This document shows, piece by piece, positions 57,600 to 64,000 of a DNA stretch of 64,000 nt (position 1 is its first letter; each line of letters starts with the position of its first letter). A program made the translations under genes and the position numbers. Source of the DNA: Mesocentrotus franciscanus. Lineage: Eukaryota > Echinodermata > Echinoidea > Camarodonta > Strongylocentrotidae. Where the stretch lies: contig CP137681.1 of assembly GCA_037976565.1 (NCBI GenBank), positions 29,257,127 to 29,321,126 on the forward strand, written 5' to 3'. The notes below the pieces were generated by a model. That model had not been told where the DNA came from and did not search any database. It saw only the letters and a list, made by a program, of their open reading frames with translations.

Positions 57600-58417
57600 C
57601 TGTCATATAAAAGAAAAATAAATAAAGATTTTTTTTTTTTTCAAAACCAGAGGCTGTATTCTGATAACTATGTTATTTTATATCTTACTGAAAATAATGT
57701 AAAAAATACACTAAATTGCTTGGAATAGGCACTTTTCACTGATGTTTGCTAACATGTCTCTCTTATCTATTCACATACACAGACAGCCTTGCACAGACAT
57801 TAATCAATGGTGTGTCCTATTTAAAATGTACTGACAACATTCTGGCATCATTTATTGACAGGAAAAATCAACAACAAAAAAGAGGTCATCATCACATGAA
57901 AAGATGAGTGCACATGCTAGGAGATGAGTACTGAGGGTATTCAACTTGATCTCATAAAGGAGAATCAAGGCAGAGGCTGGTTGCACCCTCCCCCCCCAAA
58001 AAAAAAAAGTAATAATAATAATAATAATAACAAAAACAACTACAATAATAATAATAATTGTTCGTTCGTTTGTGTCTCCTTAGATCAAGATAAATTCAAA
58101 GTTCTTAAATTAAACCTTGATCTTCGGAGTAGTTGCTACAACCGGCCGTGTAAGACACGTTGCCCCGGGGTGCGAGATAGGACTTTTGTAGCGTGCCCCC
58201 ACTTAACACAATTATACAATAACAACTAACATTAATTGAAAGATATTAATGATAATAAATGAATAAATAAATTTTAAAAAATGATAATAATAATAGTAAT
58301 AATAATAGTATATAAATAAATAAATGAATAATTATTTTAAAAAATATAAAAAATAAATACAAATAAACAAACAAAAATCCACTGATGATTTAGGAAGTGA
58401 GTAGATTATGAACTGAC
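57600..58417 (-). other. Sulfotransferase intron with AAT-type microsatellites
   Basis: Contains (AAT/AAC)n at 58,010-58,060 and 58,285-58,330 and a short poly-A run. No gene inside. Confidence 0.75.
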
Positions 58418-58544
58418 ATTTGTTATTGATGAATCTGTAGAAGAACTGATTGAAGGTGCCTTTGTAGTGTACCATGCGAACAGTCCTGTGGAAGTCATAG
58501 AATGAACACATGACATCTTTGGGGTTCCTTGCAATGTAGATGAT
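58418..58544 (-). CDS. Cytosolic sulfotransferase, exon 2 (PAPS-binding)
   Basis: 42 codons plus one base, beginning 'IIYIARNPKDVMCSFYDFH'. This is the signature that binds the 3'-phosphate of PAPS; the Arg of A-R-N-P-K-D and the Ser of S-F-Y-D-F-H are both present. It ends 'FNQFFYRFINNK', the usual segment before G-S-W-F-D-H. The acceptor is CCTACAG and the donor GTCAGT. The exon starts in phase 0 after '...QCK' of exon 1 and leaves in phase 1. This is the strongest single exon for family assignment; a cytosolic, PAPS-dependent enzyme is expected, substrate unknown. Confidence 0.93.
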
Positions 58545-58549
58545 CTGTA

Positions 58550-58935
58550 GGTAAAGATGGAGAAAGAGGAGGAGAAGAGGGGAAGGAAGAGAGGAGAGAG
58601 CGAGAGAAAATGACAGAGGACAGAAAAAGAGAAAGACAGAGAGAATGAGAGAAAGGGAGAGGAAGAGGAAGAGGGAGAGGGAGAGAGACAGAGAGAAAGA
58701 AAGGTGAAGGGAGAGAAAGGTGAAGGGAGAGAAAGGGGGAGAGCAAGGGAGGAAAGGAAATGACAGAGGACACAGAAAGAGAAAGACAGATAAAATGAGA
58801 AAAAACGAGAGGAAGGGGAGAGGGAGAGAGGGAGAAAGACAGACACAGAAAACAGAAATACAGAAATACAGAAGATACATAGAGAAAGAGAAAAGGAGAA
58901 AGAGAGAAATAGAAGGGAAGTGGGAAGAGAACACA
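58550..58935. repeat. Purine-rich GA/GGAGA tract in a sulfotransferase intron
   Basis: About 380 bp of GAGAGA/GGAAAG with internal near-duplicates (GAGAAAGGTGAAGG twice, AAATGACAGAGGACA twice). The long Ser/Leu/Phe/Pro minus-strand frames across it are artefacts; only the piece at 58,418-58,544 is real coding sequence. Confidence 0.9.
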
Positions 58936-58939
58936 GTTT

Positions 58940-60630
58940 TCATCAAGGAGCAAATGGCCAACATATAATAAAGATTGAATAAGAACTCAATAGCATTTCA
59001 AATTCATGGACATGTCCATGTATATTCATATTATTCCACCTCAAAGGAATTGGATTTAGTGAGGATTTTTATCACTTTTAAAAGAGCATGCATTATTGGC
59101 CGATACCAAATCCAATCAAATCTTATAACATACTTAAAATGTACATGTACATGTAGTAAATTTAGTATGCGAATTGTGCAACAATGCGTACATGTTGTAT
59201 AATCCAATCTCGGCTCTGAGCATACATGTACATGCATTCATGTACATTAGACCTTCAAGATACATTGTAGGATGTACAATGTGTGTACAGATTAATGAAA
59301 CAGGTGGATTTTCTGAACAACTTGAAAGTTGAATCGTTTCAAAGGGATCTTGTTAAAATTAGTGATGTTTAGTTTTACACATTATCACTCATCATCATAT
59401 AGTTATAAAAAATAAGTGAAAAATATGTAAATATAAGACAGAACTTTGAAGAAAAAAAATTAAAAAGACATGTCCAGTATCATATAAATATATGTATCAA
59501 ATATATATTTCATCAATAAATGCATCGGGTTACATAGAAGAATGTAAAAAAAGTGCATGTTATAAAACACACACAAACACACACACACACACACATGTAC
59601 ATTTATATACATGTATATATTACCAGCTATCTTATGAAGATGTAGATATGTTACTTCTTGTATTGTTCTGTTACATGTAAATATGTGTTGATACATGTAC
59701 ATACATGTCTAAAGAATATCTTTTATGCTGGCCTTGTATTACCTTCTAAAACTTAATCAAGAGAAGCTTTATGCTTACAAAGATTAGCATTTTGTTACAT
59801 GTACAAATAGATGTAGATATGGCGTGTTTAAAATGCTTGTCATCATACAATGTCAACTTGTTCTAATGTGCTATCTTCTCTTGCTTTTAGAAGAAGAAAA
59901 AACAGCAACAAAACATGTCCTTACATGCACCTGTTAACAAACATACACACTTGAAAGAACAGCACATGTACACCAAGGTGAATTAAATAAACAAACCTAC
60001 ATCTTCAGGAGATCTGAAATACATTTACATGTGTGACTATGTTACATTCTTCTATACAGCCTAATGCACTCACTGACAACATGTGTATTTGTTATGATTT
60101 GTAGATATCTATCCTATTTTCAAATAGACTTTTATTCAATCAGGGTTGCCTCTTTCCTTTAATAACAAACTGCTATCACTGAATGCTCTATGTGTCTACA
60201 TCTTCATAAGATACTCTAAAAAAATTATGTTGAATAATTAAGGTACAGCTTAATGCATTCACTGACGCATGAAATAATATTAGGAAAGTGAAAAATGGGT
60301 AGGAACTTCAGTGGTGGGTGTCCTTAAAGGTTAACAACTCCCAGGAGACTGAAAGAAATTGTTTTGCTTATAATCAGCTGAAAATAGAAGAAGAAAATCT
60401 TTTGCATATATGTAAGAGGGACCTGTACATTATCAAAATTTGTTTGGCCATTATGCTAGCTTGATATATGGGAGCTTTCTTGAAGAAAAAAATAATAATT
60501 ACTGAAAAATTAAAAAATATAGAATTATAGGTTTTTGGAGAAGAAAAAAAAGGAATTGAATAAATTGGCCATAATCTTCTAAGGACCTACAATTTTTGAA
60601 TTTCATAAGAATATTTGACTTTGGTAAATA
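58940..60630. other. Unassigned DNA in a sulfotransferase intron
   Basis: Rich in TACATGTA words and a (CA)n at 59,568-59,595. No exon is recognised. Confidence 0.45.
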
Positions 60631-60634
60631 CATA

Positions 60635-60718
60635 TCCTACTAGGAACCAAGGTCTTATACCTGGATCAAGTGTGGCGAATGTCGATGTCTTACCAAAGGA
60701 CATACATGTACAGTGTCA
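60635..60718 (-). mobile_element. SINE-A/B central-domain fragment
   Basis: On the minus strand it reads TCCTTTGGTAAGACATCGAC, TTCGCCACACTTGATCCAGG, AAGACCTTGGTTCCTAGTAGG, a diverged relative of the segment shared by SINE-A and SINE-B. Head and tail are missing. Confidence 0.6.
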
Positions 60719-60731
60719 TGTCAGGGCTTGA

Positions 60732-61200
60732 AAGGGCAATCCAACCCTTATAATACCTACATGTAAGTTCATTTGAATGAAAGCATAAAAATCAGAGAAA
60801 CGGCATGGCGAAAGTTTGAAATATAAAATCGGACCAATATTGAGAAAGTTATGAGTGTTTGAAATATGAGATCACTACAGCTTTGCGAATCTCAAATCAG
60901 CAATTTTTTCAGTGGATGGTGACGTAGTGACGGATTACTCTCCCATTTGTCGCGTACAAAAATATCACTTATTTCTGTTTTTCTTCGAAGTGTCTTCACC
61001 CTTGGAGCACTACTCAAAATATATCATGGAGAGTACAGTAATTGTTACAGGTCCTCTAAAAAGAACAGACCATCCCAAGTCATACATTTATGAAAAGTTG
61101 AAATTTTAGTCCTTTTGTGTATTTGAGCAAATGGGAAAGTTGTACGCCACTACATCACATAGACATTATCTATTCAGCCAATTTGGATCAATGCCGAAAC
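60732..61200 (+). mobile_element. TTAA-type TIR element family 4, copy 3
   Basis: It starts AGGGCAATCCAACCC and follows copies 1 and 2 (AAAGTTATGAGTGTTTGAAA, ATGAGATCACTA, TAACTCTCCC-like, TTACAGGTCCTCTAAA). The right end is diverged. Confidence 0.65.
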
Positions 61201-61629
61201 CACTCGACTACAACATCCCTACTATACCACAATTCACAAATCTCTTTGGTTTAACAGTACTAAAACTGTAGCCCTCATTCTTCAAGTCATCTGCAGAAAG
61301 CCAGAAGAACCTTCTGTTTCATACAATTTCATACAGTGTTAACACTCTTTTAAGTCTAAACAATCTCCTTTGTAAATGTATTTCTTCTAAATGTTCGAAA
61401 ATTGTTATAGCTTATAGTTTAAATTTACATTCATTTGTCTGTTATTTGCGATTTGCTCAATGCTTCCTACAGGATAAGCTAATGTCACTTATGGTGTTGT
61501 ACTAATTAATGTATTTTCTTTTCTATACACATGTATGTATAGTGCAATGAGCATCATGCTTGGCAAATCTAAGCTCTTTATAAGAGGCTATCGTTAAAGA
61601 TATTTCCTGTTCCTCTTCTTGCCACCACT

Positions 61630-61800
61630 GCCGGGGCGTCGTGGCGTGCGCCTGTAATCCAGCTAACAGTGGAAGTTACAAACTGATTCAGCCGAGGACG
61701 CAGGTTCGAAACTGAGTCACGTCTTTCAGATGGTGACGTTAAAGGTCGGTCCCCAGACGTAAATAATCATATCTGATTGATACACGTCTGTAAAAACCCA
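61630..61800 (+). mobile_element. 7SL-like SINE, copy 2 (full 5' end)
   Basis: The 5' end GCCGGGGCGTCGTGGCGTGC, then GCCTGTAATCCAGCTA, resembles the start of 7SL/SRP RNA (conserved GCCGGGCGC-GGTGGCG, then a UGUAAUCC turn). AACAGTGGAAGTTACAAACTG can form a small stem. A B-box-like GGTTCGAAACTG follows. The last ~70 bp (GGTGACG...CGTCTGTAAAAACCC) is shared with the copy at 20,768. It lies just outside the donor side of sulfotransferase exon 1. Confidence 0.72.
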
Positions 61801-61831
61801 ATTACACACACATGATGACCTTTGACCTTAC

Positions 61832-62046
61832 CTTGCACTGCTTTTCCTGCACTCCCTTTGGTAGTAGCTGGAATGGGAGATGTGATTTGATATAACGAGG
61901 AGATTGTAGGCTCTTGATGGTCTCTAGACCAGGACTTGGTCCTTCAAGGAATGGGATAGCATCCTCTACCGTCTCCAAGCTGATGCTGGTCTCCTGGAGG
62001 TTGCCTCCTTGGAGCAGGAGATAGATCAGATCTTGAACCCAGACTC
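61832..62046 (-). CDS. Cytosolic sulfotransferase, exon 1 of those visible
   Basis: 215 bp: two bases finishing a codon plus 71 codons. It starts 'VWVQDLIYLLLQGGN', the helix after the PAPS-loop Y-P-K-S-G-T-x-W, and continues 'AIPFLEGPSPGL' and 'SPRYIKSHLPFQLLPKGV'. K-S-H-L-P contains the catalytic His of sulfotransferases. The donor is GTAAGG and the acceptor TATTCAG. The P-loop itself (Y-P-K-S-G) and the start codon must be in upstream exon(s) on the minus strand, which I could not place. The residues just before Trp are (Gly/Arg)-Val instead of the common Thr-Thr or Thr-His. Confidence 0.9.
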
Positions 62047-62154
62047 CTGAATACAGACAATTTGAAAATGATATAGAATTATGAATATCCATCTCCATTT
62101 TGCTTTGTCGATCCTACTACAAATAACTATACAAATAGAATAGTATCTTCTTCT

Positions 62155-62232
62155 ATCTCTGCATCAATTCTGGTCTCCTGTAGACTGTTGCATTGGGGCA
62201 GAAGATATGTTCTGGAACCTTCAGTCCTAAAA
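62155..62232 (-). pseudogene. Decayed partial copy of sulfotransferase exon 1
   Basis: The plus strand reads TCTGGTCTCCTGTAGACTGT, TGCATTGGGGCAGAAGATAT, TCTGGAACC. These match the 5' part of the exon at 61,832-62,046 (CTGGTCTCCTGGAGGTTGCC, CTCCTTGGAGCAGGAGATAG, CTTGAACCC), ~110 bp upstream of the real exon in gene order. It is diverged and partial. Confidence 0.65.
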
Positions 62233-62324
62233 ATAGAATAAAAGATAAGATGCCTCTTCTTCTTCTACTAGTAATCTTCTACTAGTAATCTTCTACAAGT
62301 AATCTTCAAAGGGCTATGCAGCCC

Positions 62325-62470
62325 TATTGCGAAGATGAACTATAGATTGCAAGATTGCAAGTGGTGTGAGGGTGACGTACTACATATGCAGGTAGGCTCT
62401 TCCATTCAGGGATAGAGTGTTGGGCAAATGCAAACTTATCTACATGTATGTTGCTTCTGCCTTTGTGTAT
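62325..62470 (-). mobile_element. LINE ORF2 C-terminal remnant
   Basis: The minus-strand frame contains 'KFAFAQHSIPEWKSLPAYVV', corresponding to the F-x-x-R-x-I-x-x-W-N-S-L-P-x-x-V-V ending of Jockey/CR1-type ORF2. Short and decayed. Confidence 0.6.
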
Positions 62471-62574
62471 CTGGAAGGTCATGTTATGGTTCTTCTCTGT
62501 TTGCGACTTGTTGAAGGAAAAAATGCTTCCAAGACACTGGCAGATCAAGAGATCATTGACTACTTAGTTATTTA

Positions 62575-63875
62575 TTAGAACAATGTTTTGTTGTTCTAGA
62601 AATGAGATGGCAAAAAATATCTCGTCTTGACCAAACTCTTCAAAAAAGATAAGAAGAAATAACGTTGAACTGCGATTCCTTCGTTTTGTGTTGCTTCCTT
62701 TATTTGGTATTTTTATTGTTTTAATATGTAATTAGTGTGTTATATATTGACAAAGTTTATCATACCGGTAGCTAAAATGTACAATGAACAGTATACAGCC
62801 TCTATATTCTTAACATGTCTTTTATGAATGCATCAATTACATTCTGGTCAGTTCTCCTTCAAAATGACACCAGAGTCCAAATTTCAAAGAAAATCATCCA
62901 GTACACATACATGTACATGTACATGTACATGTAAAGGCAAGACATTACACTCATAGCTTTAAATCTTCATCTTGATTTTGGTTAGATTAGATTTAGTATG
63001 GTTTTCCATCAATGTAACTTTGAACATACATGTACAAGGATTTGGTATGTATTATACCTACAACATGCATGTATACCGTTCATGTCCCCCTGAGTACAAC
63101 CCTGGGGACTAATCTAATCAGAATTAATTGGATGCCAATTAAGTACATCATAACAATCAATCTATGCACAGCCATCTATAGTGCATTCTCATGAAGGTTT
63201 ATCTAACACAGCATACTCTAGAGGAACATGTCTATTATAAGTATAAATCTTGCTGTCATACATGTAATTATTTAACAACTGAAGGGCTACATTCAATTAT
63301 AGACCATTTAATGTATGTGAACTTGAAATATTCCCTCTTTTTCTCTCACTCTCTGCCTCTCCTCATCTATATATCCTCTGTACCTTCATCTCTTCTTCAT
63401 TATCTCTTTGATATCACATGTGCAGGCCTACTGGTGCAATATAATTCTTGGTATTTTTGTGTTGTTTATATTATATTTCTTTTGTACATTCTATGTTTAT
63501 AATATTATTATATATGTTGTAAACTGACCCCTTCAGCCTGTGCTGCTGGCCAGTTTATTATAAACAAATAAAAAAATAAAATAAATAAAAGTAGTGTACA
63601 GCTACTGAGCTACAGTGTTAATCCATTTCAGTTCAGAGTCACCCTGAAGATATGTTTGGGGTATCAATCTTGTCTTCATGATTACTCAACAAAAATGGTT
63701 GCATTAAATTACGGACCAGTCGTATGTGAATAGGACATGTACATAGACTGCATGCACAGCTAGCTTGTTATTGCAGTATATACAGCATCACCCTTTTGGC
63801 AGAAAGAGCAAAAATGACAAATTTGTTTAAAGTCAAATTCTGTGGCAATACATGTACATTGAGTTGCATGTGGGT
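62575..63875. other. Unassigned DNA, region upstream of the visible sulfotransferase exons
   Basis: The missing first exon(s) should lie here or beyond the window, but none could be recognised. A (TACATG)n run is at 62,905-62,933. Confidence 0.45.
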
Positions 63876-63882
63876 GGACATG

Positions 63883-64000
63883 TGAGAGAGAGAGAGAGAG
63901 AGAGAAAGAGATAGAGAGAGAGAGAAAGAAAGATAGAGAGAGAGAGAGAAAGATAGAGAGAGAAAGATAGAGAGAGAGGGGGAGAGAGAGAGAGGGGGAG
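63883..64000. repeat. (GA)n microsatellite at the window edge
   Basis: AGAGAG with AGATAG and GGGGAG interruptions, running off the end of the window. Confidence 0.95.

Noticed and set aside
58332..58964. A 210-residue minus-strand frame as one gene
   Set aside because: Only 58,418-58,544 matches a sulfotransferase exon with good splice sites; the rest is low-complexity translation of the GA tract.

Overview
The window looks like intron-rich invertebrate deuterostome DNA, most likely an echinoderm and plausibly a sea urchin. The evidence is the gene types (a cytosolic sulfotransferase and a CARF/ALS2CR8-type transcription factor), TTAGGG-type telomeric repeats, many small DNA transposons and SINEs, and frequent TACATGTA and TACCGGTA octamers. 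The species assignment is inference. Almost all of the window is intron, intergenic DNA or mobile elements, and only two host genes can be supported.

Layout. 1-11,900: no host gene; small TIR elements (TA-, TAA- and TTA-flanked), one copy of an ~0.9-kb TIR family, a LINE 3' end, purine-rich tracts and a CACTG-type element. 11,900-22,250: dense mobile-element territory. Two abutting copies of the ~0.9-kb family with a 7-bp target duplication lie here. The second is split by a hAT-like foldback element, which is split by a LINE, which is split by a further insert. Another copy of the family and a near-perfect hairpin follow. 22,250-30,000: a plus-strand CARF-like gene of two visible coding exons, with two copies of one TTAA-flanked element in its intron and one apparent one-base frame break in exon 1. 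30,000-34,190: repeats and unassigned DNA.

34,193-62,046: a minus-strand sulfotransferase gene. The five visible exons (215, 127, 95, 115 and 116 bp) have mutually compatible splice phases, and the first exon(s) lie beyond what I could identify. Its last putative intron is ~22.5 kb and holds a SINE cluster, several TTAA elements, a fossil LINE, a 4.2-kb head-to-head inverted satellite array (50,065-54,290) and an interstitial telomeric tract. Decayed partial copies of two of its exons sit next to the real exons.

The most interesting items are: the four-level nested insertion at 12,812-19,934, from which a ~0.5-kb-armed foldback can be reconstructed; a two-copy SINE whose 5' end resembles the 7SL/SRP RNA Alu domain (20,768-20,940 and 61,630-61,800); the inverted satellite array beside telomeric repeats; the hairpin at 22,107-22,230; and duplicated exon fragments in the sulfotransferase gene. 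No prokaryote-type system, CRISPR array or operon is present. All similarity statements come from reading by eye; no database search was made.
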